Part shown: positions 27,407 to 39,450 of the stretch, in pieces
Layout: each line of letters begins with the position of its first letter
How positions within the stretch are numbered: the first letter of the stretch is position 1
NCBI RefSeq assembly: GCF_014646075.1
Contig: NZ_BMMT01000001.1
Location: 690,593-754,592, forward strand
Direction of reading: 5' to 3'
Length of the DNA stretch: 64,000 nucleotides
Source: Saccharopolyspora thermophila
GTDB lineage: Bacteria; Actinomycetota; Actinomycetes; Mycobacteriales; Pseudonocardiaceae
The notes under the pieces: generated by a model
Told to the model about the DNA's origin: nothing
Database searches by the model: none
The model's input: the letters and a program-made list of their open reading frames with translations, nothing else
Position numbers and translations under genes: made by a program

Positions 27407-28903
27407 TCAGTGCCGTTCCAGGAACGGCCCGAGCAGATTCGGCACCGCCTGTTCGGCCAGTGCCAGCCCCTCTCCGACGGCCACGTCCTTCACCGGGTAG
27501 CAACTGCTCCCGGCGGCCGTGGTCGCCGTGACGTTCGCCAGCCCCGACCGCCGTTGGAACACGGTTTGGGTGATCCGCCAGCCGATGATCCCGCTGCGGT
27601 GCAGCGCGGCCGTGCGTCGGACTCCCGTGCCCGATCTCGTGATCAGGTACTCGTCGGTGAGGCCGTGCCCCAGGTTGCGGTACGCGTCCACCGCGAACGC
27701 GCACGCGACGAGGACGGCGACCCCACCCGCGGACACCGCCAGCCAGGTCGGCACCCAACCGAGGACGTCCAGCACCACCACCGCGGCCACGGCCGGGGCC
27801 GCGCAGCCGAGAGCCCAGGTGGTGCGGCGCCGCAGGGCCGCTCGCGGGTGGCGGCGCAGCGGGGTGCCGGTCGGCGGCTGCGGTTCCCGCAACACCGCCG
27901 CGGCCACCCGGTCCACCTCGGCGCGGGGCGCGGGCGGCAGCAGCGTCTTGTTCTCCGGCTGGTGGTCCTCCCGGCTCCTGCTCAGACCCGTGGCGATGGC
28001 GTTGAGCCGGGCGGCTCCCGCCCAGCGCAGCAGCATAGGTTCGGCGATCTCGACCCCGCGCAGGCGCCGCTGCTCCAGCGAGATCGACCTGGTGGTGAGC
28101 AGACCGCGCCGCACCCGCAGAGTGCCGCCGCGCTCGCGGGACAGGCGGAAGCCCCACCACATCTCTACCGACAGCGCCATGGCCCCGCCGACGCCGACCA
28201 GCAGCAGGGCAGCGGTGCCGACGCCGACGGCCAACACCGGCGCTGCGGTGGCGGCGTCCGCGACGGCCCGGAAGACGCCCATGGCGTCGAGGAGTTCGGT
28301 GAAGGACCCGACCGCGGACCCCAGCGCGCCCCACACGATCAGCACCAGCGACAGGGTCAGCGCGGAGTAGCCGAACCACGCCGGGCGCAGCCGCGCCAGT
28401 GTGCTCTCGGCCTCGGTCGCGCCCTGCCGGTGGGTGTCCACAGTGGGCGCGTCGCCGAACAGCAGCTCCTGGCGGAGGGTTTCGGCGTGGTGGCGAGCGA
28501 TCGCGTCGAGCTTGAGCTCGGCACCGTCCCCGGCCTGGCCGCCGGTGCCGACCTTCACCACGGCGATCCGGAACAGCCGGTGGCCGGGGTCGGCGGTGAG
28601 GTCGACGCTGCGGATCCGGTCGCGCGGGATCGAGCGGTGGCTGCGGGTCAGGTTGCCGCGGCGCAGTTCGAAGCGCTCCGCAGTGATCCGGTACCGGGTG
28701 AACCACCAGCCGACCGCGGTCAGTCCGGCGATCACCAGCCCGCCGGCCACCCAGATCAGCGAGGTGATCAGTGCGACCTGGACCTTGCCGGACAGCAGCA
28801 TCACCCCGACCGTCGGCACCATCGGCGCCATCACCAGGGTGCTGACGGCCGCGATCGTCCTCGGGTCCAGGCGGTGCCACTGCCCGTCGATGACGGTGCT
28901 CAT
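27407..28903 (-). CDS. Membrane protein with bacterial PH (bPH2/YdbT-type) domains
   Basis: 498-aa membrane protein with several hydrophobic segment pairs (about 18-70, 165-245 and 350-400) each followed by a bacterial pleckstrin-homology (DUF304-type) domain: YRITAERFELRRGNLTRSHRSIPRDRIRSVD, the WGFRLSRERGGTLRVRRGLLTTRSISLEQRRLRGVEI copy and DEYLITRSGTGVRRTAALHRSGIIGW. This is the YdbT arrangement. ATG at 28903 overlaps the stop of the gene before it (ATGA). YdbS/YdbT pairs in Bacillus have been linked to resistance to certain antimicrobial peptides; role here unknown. The recurrent QRR(S)RLRGVEI pattern marks three internal repeats. Confidence 0.88.
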   Translation of the reverse strand: MSTVIDGQWHRLDPRTIAAVSTLVMAPMVPTVGVMLLSGKVQVALITSLIWVAGGLVIAGLTAVGWWFTRYRITAERFELRRGNLTRSHRSIPRDRIRSVDLTADPGHRLFRIAVVKVGTGGQAGDGAELKLDAIARHHAETLRQELLFGDAPTVDTHRQGATEAESTLARLRPAWFGYSALTLSLVLIVWGALGSAVGSFTELLDAMGVFRAVADAATAAPVLAVGVGTAALLLVGVGGAMALSVEMWWGFRLSRERGGTLRVRRGLLTTRSISLEQRRLRGVEIAEPMLLRWAGAARLNAIATGLSRSREDHQPENKTLLPPAPRAEVDRVAAAVLREPQPPTGTPLRRHPRAALRRRTTWALGCAAPAVAAVVVLDVLGWVPTWLAVSAGGVAVLVACAFAVDAYRNLGHGLTDEYLITRSGTGVRRTAALHRSGIIGWRITQTVFQRRSGLANVTATTAAGSSCYPVKDVAVGEGLALAEQAVPNLLGPFLERH

Positions 28904-29544
28904 GTCGCGTCCCCCGGGGTGGCCTGGGTGACCGCGGTGAGCTGCTCGACGACGGCCACCGCGACCTCCCGGTCCAGGCCGGCGATGGTCAGCGGTCCGG
29001 CGGCCGACGCGGTGGTGACGGTGACGCTGGCGAGGTTGAACAACTGCTGCAGCGGCCCGCGCACGGTGTCCACGGTCTGGATGCGCGACATCGGCGCCAC
29101 CCGCCATTCCTGGCGTAGCCACCCGGCGGCGGTGTAGACGGCGTCCTCGGTGGTTTCCCAGCGGTGCACCCGGTACCGCCACTGCGGCATCACCAGCACG
29201 TACGGGATGCCTGCCACGGCGACCGCGGCCAGCCCCAGCAGGAGCCAGAACCGGGCCGAGGGCAGCAGCACCGCCAGCACCGCGAGCGCGACCAGCGGGG
29301 GGACGACGAGCAGCAGCGCCTGCGTCGTCCACCAGCCGATGGCGCGGCGCTCGACGCGGTGGCGTGGGGGCCGGAGGCGGAGCTCGCCGGTGTGCGGGTT
29401 CGGTGGTGGGGTGGCCACTGTCGGCACCTCTCTGTCGCGCATCGCCGGCGCCATTGTGGCAGTGCGCTCGGCGGGCAGGGAGCGAGTCGGTTGGTGTGGC
29501 GGCACCCGGAGTGCCGCGGGTCGCGGGGGAAGCCGGTTGCTCAT
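28900..29544 (-). CDS. PH domain-containing membrane protein (YdbS-like)
   Basis: 214 aa; two adjacent transmembrane segments (about 72-90 and 97-118) followed by one bacterial PH domain, YRVHRWETTEDAVYTAAGWL then APMSRIQTVDTVRGPLQQLFNLASVTV. It is the usual partner of the YdbT-type protein encoded next, with which it overlaps by four bases. ATG at 29544 has GAGG six bases upstream and lies six bases after the GT39 stop; a shorter protein from an internal start near residue 32 is possible because the first 50 residues look disordered. Confidence 0.85.
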   Translation of the reverse strand: MSNRLPPRPAALRVPPHQPTRSLPAERTATMAPAMRDREVPTVATPPPNPHTGELRLRPPRHRVERRAIGWWTTQALLLVVPPLVALAVLAVLLPSARFWLLLGLAAVAVAGIPYVLVMPQWRYRVHRWETTEDAVYTAAGWLRQEWRVAPMSRIQTVDTVRGPLQQLFNLASVTVTTASAAGPLTIAGLDREVAVAVVEQLTAVTQATPGDAT

Positions 29545-29550
29545 GACGCC

Positions 29551-31026
29551 TCACAGGGACTGCAGGCTCGGCCAGATCTCCGCCCAGGAGCCCTGGCGAC
29601 CGGTACACAGGAAGACCGGAACCTGACCGAAACCGACCTGGCGGACGTCGGCGAACCGTTCGCGCAGCGCCGACGGATCGGTCCCGACGAACAGCACCGT
29701 GTCGGCCTGCTCCGGCGGGGGACCGAAGTAGCCGTAGCCGCGGTGCGGGCTGTAGACCTCGCCGTACGGCGGCTGCGGCAGCCCGACCTCCAGCATCGAG
29801 GCCACGATGTAGCTGTCACCGACGACTGCGGTCCGCGCCCGTTGCTCCGGCGGCAGAGACAGGTACGCGACCGAGGTGTCGCTGGCCATCGAGTTCGCCG
29901 TGGGGACCCCGAACATCGATGTGGTCATCGTGGAGGCCCACAGCATGTACCCTGCGGCGGCGGTCGAGAGCGCGAACACGGGCCAGGCTGTCCAGCGCAG
30001 GCGGGTGCGTCGCGTCTCGCGGCGTCGTTGCAGGCCCAGGACGCCGGCCGCGGTCGCGACGCCGTACAGCCCGATGAGGTAGTACGGGCGAGCGGCCGTG
30101 GCGACGAAGAACCCGTACAGCAGGACGGTCGTGACCGCGAAGAACCGGTATGTGCGTAACTCCGGTGAGCGCAGCAGCCGCCACAAGCCGATCAGCAGCA
30201 GCGCGGAGCCCGCGACTCCCGCGTAGATCACCAGCGAGAGCGCGGTGCCGCTGCGTCCCCCGGACAGCATCGGCGACTCGCTTGCCACGACGGCACCCAT
30301 CTTCAGCTGCGGCCACCCGTGCAGGGCCTGCCAGATCAGGGTGGGTGCGGCGATCACCAGCGCGATGCCCGCACCGCCCCAGAGCATCGGACGGCGCAGG
30401 ATGTCGCGCGGGCCGACCAGCAGGACACTGATCAGCAGCGCCACGCACAGAATGGCTACCTGGAACTTCACCTGCATGGTCACGCCGACGCCCACGCCGA
30501 ACAGCAGCAGCAACCGGTCGTCGGCCCGCCCGAGCGCGCGGAACCGCACCCAGCGCACCAGCAGCCAGGTGAGCACCAGCCACAGGGCCGGTTCGAACGT
30601 GTAGGGCGCCACCCAGTGCCCGACGAAGGCCATCCACAGGCCGGTGGCGCCCGCGCCCGCAGCGATGACCTGGGCGCGGCGGTCGCCGCCGAACTCGCGG
30701 GCCAGCAGCGCGGTCAGCACCACGATGGCGGCGGTGGCCAGGGCGGCGGGCAGCCGCAGGACGACCAGCGAGCCGGGCGCGAGCCGGTCCATCGCCGCCG
30801 CCAGCAGCGGCACCAGGGGCGGCTGGTCGACGTACCCCCAGTCCGGGTGGAACTTCCCGGCCGCCAGCATGTACGCCTCGTCGATCCAGAAGCCGCCCAG
30901 CGGAGCGACGGCGACGTGCGCGGCGGCGACGAGGCCGGCGACGGTGAACACCGGCCACTTCGCCAGCGGCGCGATGTCGGGCCTGGTCGGCGGCGGTGAT
31001 TCCGGGCTGAGCACAGCGGAGTTCAT
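29551..31026 (-). CDS. Glycosyltransferase family 39 (ArnT/PMT-like) membrane protein
   Basis: 491-aa polytopic membrane protein with about ten to twelve hydrophobic segments. The first outer loop has the GT39/ArnT-type acidic signature GGFWIDEAYMLAAGKFHPDWGYVDQPPLVPLLA, where the DE pair is the expected metal/catalytic site, and GHWVAPYTFEPALW later. The C-terminal soluble domain (about 390-491) faces outside. Such enzymes transfer a sugar from a polyprenyl-phosphate donor to protein or glycolipid acceptors. First gene of a minus-strand operon with the two PH-domain proteins; together they may form an envelope-modification unit (inference). A long inverted repeat lies in its upstream gap. 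Confidence 0.87.
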   Translation of the reverse strand: MNSAVLSPESPPPTRPDIAPLAKWPVFTVAGLVAAAHVAVAPLGGFWIDEAYMLAAGKFHPDWGYVDQPPLVPLLAAAMDRLAPGSLVVLRLPAALATAAIVVLTALLAREFGGDRRAQVIAAGAGATGLWMAFVGHWVAPYTFEPALWLVLTWLLVRWVRFRALGRADDRLLLLFGVGVGVTMQVKFQVAILCVALLISVLLVGPRDILRRPMLWGGAGIALVIAAPTLIWQALHGWPQLKMGAVVASESPMLSGGRSGTALSLVIYAGVAGSALLLIGLWRLLRSPELRTYRFFAVTTVLLYGFFVATAARPYYLIGLYGVATAAGVLGLQRRRETRRTRLRWTAWPVFALSTAAAGYMLWASTMTTSMFGVPTANSMASDTSVAYLSLPPEQRARTAVVGDSYIVASMLEVGLPQPPYGEVYSPHRGYGYFGPPPEQADTVLFVGTDPSALRERFADVRQVGFGQVPVFLCTGRQGSWAEIWPSLQSL

Positions 31027-31114
31027 GGTTTCCCCCAGCGGTCGGTTGGGTGGGCGCTTCCATTGAATCCGCGATGATCAGCTCCGGGCCACGGCGCTTG
31101 GTAGGGCGTACGCC

Positions 31115-31157
31115 CGACGAAAGTTGACGCCGCCCAGCCGATATGCAACTTTCGTCG
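31115..31157. promoter_or_regulatory. 12-base inverted repeat in the GT39/histidine-kinase divergent gap
   Basis: CGACGAAAGTTG (31115-31126) and CAACTTTCGTCG (31146-31157) are perfect inverted copies 19 bases apart, centre-to-centre spacing of 31 bases (about three helical turns). They lie between the divergent GT39 operon and the NarL-type kinase gene. Similar ACTTTCGTC-type dyads precede many actinobacterial LuxR/NarL two-component operons (my recollection), so this is a probable binding site for the adjacent response regulator, with both operons as targets. Confidence 0.7.
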
Positions 31158-31215
31158 ACTCCGCCCCCGCCGAGCGGTGGTTTCCGCGCCGGTCAGCGCA
31201 CCCGGGGTGGCTACC

Positions 31216-32484
31216 GTGTTCCCCGTGAAGCGCCCGCTCTGGCGGCTGTTGTGGAACTCCCGGCGGGAGGCCGCGTTCGACGTGTGTCTCGTGATCGGGT
31301 TGCACCTGCTCGGCCGCGTGCTGTCGAACCTGTACCCCACGGACACCCCGACCGAGGTGTACGACTGGGTCGGTGGGCTGTGGCTCAACGACCTCATCCA
31401 GCACGGCCTGGACCTGGCGCTGCTCCTGCGGCGGCGCTTCCCGGTGGCGCTCATGACGGTCGTGACCGCGGTGTCACTCGCGCAGGTGCTGCTGATCGAG
31501 TTCGGCCCCGGCCCGCTGCTGGCCATCAACCAGAGCGACGACCCGTGGCTCCCGGGAATCACGCCGTGGTACGTCTACGCTGCGGTCGTCTACACCCAGG
31601 GGCGCACGTGGCAGTTCTTCAGCTGGGACCTGATCGCCATCGTCTCGGTGCTGGCGGTGCGACCGTGGGACCAGCCGAGCGGCGACGCGATCGTCGCCGG
31701 TGTGCTCTGGACCGTGTTCCCCGCACTTCTCGGGTTGTACGTGGCCGCCCGTCGAAGGCTGGTGCAGGCGCTGCGGGAACGCGCCGAGCGGGCCGAGCGG
31801 GAGCAGGACCTGCTCGCCGAGCAGGCCAGGGCGGAGGAGCGGGCGAGGCTCGCCGCCGAGATGCACGACGTCGTGACACACCGGGTGAGCCTGATGGTCC
31901 TGCAGGCGGGGGCGCTCGGGGTGGCCGCCAACGACCCGGAAATCCGGCGGGCGGCGGAAGAACTGCGGACCAGCGGGTGCCAGGCGCTGGAGGAGCTGCG
32001 GGACCTGGTCGGGGTGCTGCGGCGCGGTACGGCGGACGAGGAGGCCCGCGCGGAGGCCCCGCTGACCGAGGTCCCGGACCTGACCGACCTGATCGGCCAG
32101 TCCGAAGCGGTGGGCGTGCCGGTCGACTTCGCGGTGGAGGGCGATCCGGCGCAGGTGTCCGCGGCCGTCGGCCGGACCGCCTACCGGGTGGTGCAGGAGG
32201 CGCTGACGAACGTGCACAAGCACGCCTTCGGCGCCCGGGTGAGTGTGCGCGTCGTCCACAGCGACGACCGGCTGCGGCTGGTCGTCCGCAACACCGCGCC
32301 GCCGGGCCGGGCCGACGCGGACCTGGCGACCAGCGGGTCCGGGTCGGGGTTGCTGGGCCTGCAGCAGCGGGTGGAGCTGGTCGGCGGGTCCTTGTACGCG
32401 GCGGCCACGTCCGAGGGCGGGTTCGAGGTCGATGTGATACTTCCCGCGTACGTGCCCACCGAGGAGGCGGTCGTCGATGGGTGA
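31216..32484 (+). CDS. NarL/DesK-type sensor histidine kinase
   Basis: Membrane sensor of about 422 aa. Four to five hydrophobic segments in the first 170 residues form the sensing domain without a large outer loop; a coiled coil (RERAERAEREQDLLAEQARAEERARL) leads to the HisKA_3 dimerisation helix with phospho-acceptor His in AEMHDVVTHRVSLMVLQAGAL (about residue 217 of this start). The ATPase domain has the N box QEALTNVHKHA and G box GSGSGLLGLQQRVELVGG. Starts at GTG 31216, 31225 or 31177 are all possible. Overlaps the regulator gene by eight bases. Confidence 0.92.
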   Translation: MFPVKRPLWRLLWNSRREAAFDVCLVIGLHLLGRVLSNLYPTDTPTEVYDWVGGLWLNDLIQHGLDLALLLRRRFPVALMTVVTAVSLAQVLLIEFGPGPLLAINQSDDPWLPGITPWYVYAAVVYTQGRTWQFFSWDLIAIVSVLAVRPWDQPSGDAIVAGVLWTVFPALLGLYVAARRRLVQALRERAERAEREQDLLAEQARAEERARLAAEMHDVVTHRVSLMVLQAGALGVAANDPEIRRAAEELRTSGCQALEELRDLVGVLRRGTADEEARAEAPLTEVPDLTDLIGQSEAVGVPVDFAVEGDPAQVSAAVGRTAYRVVQEALTNVHKHAFGARVSVRVVHSDDRLRLVVRNTAPPGRADADLATSGSGSGLLGLQQRVELVGGSLYAAATSEGGFEVDVILPAYVPTEEAVVDG

Positions 32485-33136
32485 TCCGATCCGGGTCGTC
32501 GTGGTGGACGACGAGCCGATGGTCTGCGCGCACCTGCGGACGATTCTGGGCTCGGCCGAGGACATCGAGGTGGTCGACGACGCGCAGGACGGCGCGGCGG
32601 CGGTGGAGTGCGTGGTGCGGCACCGCCCGCGCGTGGTGCTGATGGACCTGCGCATGCCCGGGGTGGACGGGCTCACGGCCATCGAGCGGATCTGCACGCT
32701 GCCCGACCCGCCGGCCGTGGTGGCGCTGACGACGTTCGACGCCGACAGGTACGTGCTGCGGGCGTTGCGCGCCGGTGCAGCCGGGTTCCTGGTGAAGTCG
32801 ACGCCGCCGGAGGACCTGATCGGTCTGGTGCGGGTCGCCGCGGACGGGCACACGGTGCTGTCGGCGGAGGCGAAGAAGCGCCTGCTGGCCGCGTCCGCCG
32901 CCGAGCAGAGCGCGCGGCAGCGGGCCGTGGAGCTGGTGCGGGACCTCACCGACCGGGAGGTCGAGGTGCTCGCGTGCCTGGGGCAGGGCATGTCGAACGC
33001 GCAGATCGCGGCCCGCCTGTACCTGTCGGAGGCGACGGTGAAGAGCTACGTGTCGCGGATGCTGGTGAAGCTGTCGTGCGCGAACCGCCTCCAGGCGGGG
33101 CTGCTGGCCTACGACGCGGGACTCGTACCGAAGTAG
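32477..33136 (+). CDS. NarL/LuxR-family response regulator
   Basis: 219 aa. Receiver domain with D11-D12 and phospho-acceptor D57 in VVLMDLRMPGVDG, conserved Thr-Thr in VVALTTFD and Lys in FLVKSTPP; LuxR-type HTH at about 150-205: LTDREVEVLACLGQGMSNAQIAARLYLSEATVKSYVSRML. Co-translated with the kinase. The inverted repeat at 31115-31157 is its likely target. Confidence 0.94.
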   Translation: MGDPIRVVVVDDEPMVCAHLRTILGSAEDIEVVDDAQDGAAAVECVVRHRPRVVLMDLRMPGVDGLTAIERICTLPDPPAVVALTTFDADRYVLRALRAGAAGFLVKSTPPEDLIGLVRVAADGHTVLSAEAKKRLLAASAAEQSARQRAVELVRDLTDREVEVLACLGQGMSNAQIAARLYLSEATVKSYVSRMLVKLSCANRLQAGLLAYDAGLVPK

Positions 33137-33825
33137 GCCGGGCGGCTCGCGCGCCGAGCTGAGGGCGGTTGCGTCGCCACCTGCGGGGTGCGGCGCGCCC
33201 TGCTCCGGTCGGCGCGGGGCACCGGGGGCGAAGATCAACCGTTCGGCGGTGTGCTGGTGGGTGGGAACGGGGTTAGGCCGACCAGTTGAACGATCAATCG
33301 GGTGAGCTGGTCCGATTGGGTCTGGAATATTCCACCGATGATTCGGTAGACCAGTGCTGGCGCGTTCGGATCGCGGCAGTCGGGGCCGCGGAACGCGCCG
33401 GTGCCGCCGGTTCGGGGACCGGTGGCGCGAGCCGGTCGGAGGGGTCCGGCCGTGGTTGGAGGTGTCCCCGGCGCAATCGGGGTGCGCCGGGGACACTTCC
33501 CCGCTCCCGCCGCCTGGCGCATTCGCGACACGACAGGTGTCCGCTCAGGACGGACACCAATCGCCCGTGCCGTCGTGGCGGCACCGCCGCTTTCCCTTCC
33601 ACAGCACCGAAATCGCCCTCACGTCCCCGTCGGCGAACTCCTTGGCGACGCGCGAACTTTCTGCTGTACTGGTGAAAAACGGAAAATACGGGTGCTTTTC
33701 CGGTCGGCGCGGCCGCGGATATCGTTCCGGGCGAGTTCGTCGCTGTGCCTAACCACCCGGCGGGAGGCAGGCCGCCGGGCCCAGGGCGCGCAGCGGCCAG
33801 GTTCCCTGGGACAAGGAGAAGCACG
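33137..33825. other. 689-base non-coding region before the secreted protease
   Basis: No convincing gene: frames across it have poor codon structure and no SD-linked starts. It contains the 12-base palindrome TGGAATATTCCA (33323-33334) in a short AT-richer patch (33280-33350), a strong hairpin at 33462-33496, and an AT-richer stretch (33650-33690) that probably holds the protease promoter. A small protein from the ATG at 33286 cannot be excluded but is not supported. Confidence 0.6.
33462..33496. terminator. Strong perfect hairpin in the long intergenic region
   Basis: GTGTCCCCGGCGCA (33462-33475) and TGCGCCGGGGACAC (33483-33496) make a perfect 14-base stem with a 7-base loop. It lies 326 bases after the response-regulator stop, so it is either a distant terminator or marks the end of an unrecognised small transcript. 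Confidence 0.65.
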
Positions 33826-34635
33826 ATGGTCGAGACCCCACGTCGCCTCGTCCGGTTCGCCGGTGTCGCGGCGATCGCCGTCGCCGCGTTGACCACGGCG
33901 TCGGTCGCGCAGGCGCAGCCCGCGCCGCCGTCGGACGTCGAACCGTACATCGTCGGCGGCGAGGATGCCGACATCAAGGACCACCCGTTCGTCGTGGCCC
34001 TGGTGTCCCCGAGCGGCCAGCAGTTCTGCGGCGGCACCCTGGTTGCACCGACCAAGGTGGTCACGGCCGCGCACTGCACGGTCAATGCGCAGCCTGCCGA
34101 CATCAACGTGGTCAGCGGCCGGACGGTGATGAGCTCGCAGGAGGGCACCGTCTCGAAGGTCACCGACATCTGGGTGCACCCTGAGTACCAGGACGCGACC
34201 GAAGGCTTCGACGTCTCGGTGCTGACGCTGCAGGCGCCGGTGCAGGAGGCGCCGATCGAGCTGGCCAAGGCCGACGACCCGGGCTACGCCCCGGACAGCC
34301 AGGCCACCATCCTCGGCTGGGGTAACACCTCCGAGGGCGGCCAGCAGGCCGATCACCTGCAGAAGGCCACCGTGCCGGTGACCTCCGACGAGACCTGCTC
34401 CGGCGCGTACCAGGAGTACAACAAGGACGCGATGGTCTGCGCCGGGCTGCCGGAAGGCGGCGTGGACACCTGCCAGGGCGACTCCGGTGGTCCGATGGTG
34501 GTGGACAACAAGCTGATCGGCGTCACGTCGTGGGGCGAGGGCTGTGCCCGCCCGGGCAAGCCGGGTGTCTACGCCCGCGTCGGCTCCTACTACGACGTCC
34601 TGATGGAGCAGATCGGTTCCAGCAGCACCGAATGA
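33826..34635 (+). CDS. Secreted trypsin-like serine protease
   Basis: Chymotrypsin-fold S1 protease of 269 aa. Sec signal peptide (about 1-31, ending SVAQA), short propeptide and mature N-terminus IVGGEDADIKDHPF at residue 42. Catalytic His in VTAAHC, Asp in EGFDVSVLTL and Ser in DTCQGDSGGPMVV; the Asp six residues before the catalytic Ser (VDTCQGDSGG) indicates trypsin-type Lys/Arg specificity. Three disulfide pairs are possible from six Cys. Strong SD AAGGAG at 33813-33818. Monocistronic with a long upstream region and a terminator downstream. Confidence 0.95.
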   Translation: MVETPRRLVRFAGVAAIAVAALTTASVAQAQPAPPSDVEPYIVGGEDADIKDHPFVVALVSPSGQQFCGGTLVAPTKVVTAAHCTVNAQPADINVVSGRTVMSSQEGTVSKVTDIWVHPEYQDATEGFDVSVLTLQAPVQEAPIELAKADDPGYAPDSQATILGWGNTSEGGQQADHLQKATVPVTSDETCSGAYQEYNKDAMVCAGLPEGGVDTCQGDSGGPMVVDNKLIGVTSWGEGCARPGKPGVYARVGSYYDVLMEQIGSSSTE

Positions 34636-34739
34636 CCGCGGTGCACCCCCGGATTCCGGTCTGACTTCCAGGGAGTCGGCGAGTCGACCCCCAGGGAACA
34701 CCGCAGCCGGACTCCAGGGCGTGCCTGGACGTTCACGAT

Positions 34740-34768
34740 GGCCGCGAGCGGGAGCACCGCTCGCGGCC
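34740..34768. terminator. Bidirectional hairpin terminator
   Basis: GGCCGCGAGCGG (34740-34751) and CCGCTCGCGGCC (34757-34768), a perfect 12-base stem with a 5-base loop between the convergent protease and ileS genes, followed on the plus strand by GTGTCGTTCTGTGT. Confidence 0.85.
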
Positions 34769-34788
34769 GTGTCGTTCTGTGTGGCCGG

Positions 34789-37929
<3,141 letters not shown>

Positions 37930-37985
37930 CCCCCTATGCTCACACTTCAGCGGCGCCCGGACCGGGTGGATCTCGCGGGAGGTGC

Positions 37986-38600
37986 GATGTCGCCACCGGC
38001 GGTATCGGCGGCATGCACCGGGGTGCGGCGGAGACCTTTGACGAGTCGGCCGACCTGGTGACCCTCGTGGTGACGCCGCTGGTGGTGGTCAGCGCCGGGG
38101 CGAAGTCCCATGTGGACGTCGGTGCGACGCTGGAGCGGCTGGAAACGCTGAACATCCCGGTGCTCGGCTACCGCACCCGGCGCTTCCCGGGGTTCTACGT
38201 GGCCGACTCCGGGCACGCGGTGGAACACTGCGCCGACTCCTCGGCGGAGGTGGCCGCAGCGGTCGCCGCGCGGGACGCGCTCGGCCTGCGCGCCGCGCTG
38301 CTGGTCGCCAACCCCGTCCCGGTGGCCGACCATCTCGATTCGCAGGTGCACGACCGGACGCTGGCCGAGGCGCTGGAGCAGGTGCGTGAGCAGGGCATCG
38401 CGGGCCACGACCTCACGCCGTTCCTGCTCGACCGGATCCGCCGTGCCACCGGGGGCCGCAGCCTGGCCGTCAACATCGCGGTGTACCGGAACAACAACAT
38501 CGCCGTGGCCACCGACATCGCCCACGCTCGCCGCGAGCTGAGCGAGCTGAGCGTCGCGCTCACGGCCGCTGTACTGTTCAGTAGGTCGCGAGGCGAGTAG
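37986..38600 (+). pseudogene. psuG: 5'-truncated pseudouridine-5'-phosphate glycosidase (psuG)
   Basis: Frame 37986-38600 encodes the C-terminal two-thirds of PsuG: DVATGGIGGMHRGAAETFD, then ADL, VVSAGAKSHVDVG with the catalytic lysine, LGYRTRRFPGFYVADSG, TPFLLDRI and TGGRSLAVNIAVYRNNN. Intact PsuG is about 300 aa; the first ~110 residues, including the catalytic N-terminal glutamate, are missing, and the sequence becomes unrelated just upstream of DVATGG, next to the ileS start. The longest translatable product starts at ATG 38013 (195 aa). No psuK kinase is near. It is most likely a non-functional remnant left by a deletion. Confidence 0.82.
38570..38583. promoter_or_regulatory. Probable IclR-type operator
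   Basis: TGTACTG-TTCAGTA forms a dyad (arms TACTG and CAGTA around TT) 34 bases before the iclR-family start, at the very end of the psuG remnant. The half-site recurs inverted as ATTCAGTACA at 39900-39909 and 54672-54681, both in promoter regions of catabolic genes, which supports a shared regulator. Confidence 0.5.
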
Positions 38601-38616
38601 CGGAAGGAAGTGCGCG

Positions 38617-39405
38617 GTGAAGGCGGAGTCGGCCACTGCTGAGCAGGCGGGCAGCGGGCAGAACGTGGTCAAGTCCGCCGACCGCGCGCTGGTGATCCTG
38701 GAGCTGCTGTCGCGCGGGCGGCATCGCCTCAGCGACATCGCCGAGACGCTGCGGCTGCCGCTGTCCAGCGTGCACGGGCTGCTCGGCACCCTGGTGCACC
38801 GCGGCTTCGCCGAGTTCGACCAGACCACCCGCACCTACGGGCTGGGGCTGAAGGCGTGGACCGTCGGGCAGGGTTACACCGGGCACCGCGACATCGTCGG
38901 GCTGGCGCTGCCGCTGATGGAGCAGCTCGCGCAACGGACCGGCGAGACCGTGCAGCTGTCCCGGCTCGACGGCACCGAGAACGTCTACATCGCCATCGCG
39001 GAGTCGCCGCAGCCGATGAAGCTGGTGTCCGCGGTGGGCATGCGGTTGCCCGCGCACGCCGTCGGGCTCGGCAAGGTGCTGCTGTCCGGGCTGTCCGACG
39101 ACGAGCTGCGGCGCCGGTATCGGGGCGTGCAGCTGGAGCGATTCACGGAGAACACCGTGACCGACCTCGACGCCCTGTTCGCCGAGGTCGCGCAGACCCG
39201 GGAACGCGGTTACGGGGTGGACGACGAGGAGTACATCATCGGCTGCCGCTGCGTGGCGATGCCGATCCGCGACCACTCCGGGGAGGTGGTCGCCGCCATG
39301 TCGGTGTCCGCGCCGACGCCGCGGTGCGGCCCGGACTGGACCGATGAGACCCGCGTTCCGCTGTCCGAAGTGGTGGCCGCCGTGGAGCAGCAGCTCCGCC
39401 GCTGA
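38617..39405 (+). CDS. IclR-family transcriptional regulator
   Basis: 262 aa. N-terminal winged HTH (about 18-80): SADRALVILELLSRGRHRLSDIAETLRLPLSSVHGLLGTLVHRGF; C-terminal GAF-like effector domain with RLPAHAVGLGKVLLSGL, ERGYGVDDEEYIIGCRCVAMPI and a conserved Cys pair CRC. GTG start at 38617 with GGAAGGAAG upstream. IclR proteins usually control aromatic or sugar-acid catabolism; the adjacent dioxygenase fragment and FAH-family gene fit this, though the dioxygenase is broken. Confidence 0.93.
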   Translation: MKAESATAEQAGSGQNVVKSADRALVILELLSRGRHRLSDIAETLRLPLSSVHGLLGTLVHRGFAEFDQTTRTYGLGLKAWTVGQGYTGHRDIVGLALPLMEQLAQRTGETVQLSRLDGTENVYIAIAESPQPMKLVSAVGMRLPAHAVGLGKVLLSGLSDDELRRRYRGVQLERFTENTVTDLDALFAEVAQTRERGYGVDDEEYIIGCRCVAMPIRDHSGEVVAAMSVSAPTPRCGPDWTDETRVPLSEVVAAVEQQLRR

Positions 39406-39450
39406 GCACGCGGGCGCACGACACAACGCCGACCGGTGCCTGGGTAAGCG

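Noticed and set aside
33286..33675. Plus-strand frame MNDQSGELVRLGLEYSTDD in the long gap
   Set aside because: Only the first ~20 codons look protein-like, no clear SD, and it passes through the strong hairpin at 33462-33496.
37930..38013. T-box leader upstream of ileS
   Set aside because: The gap is too short and lacks a T-box GGTGGNACCGCG-type sequence on the minus strand.
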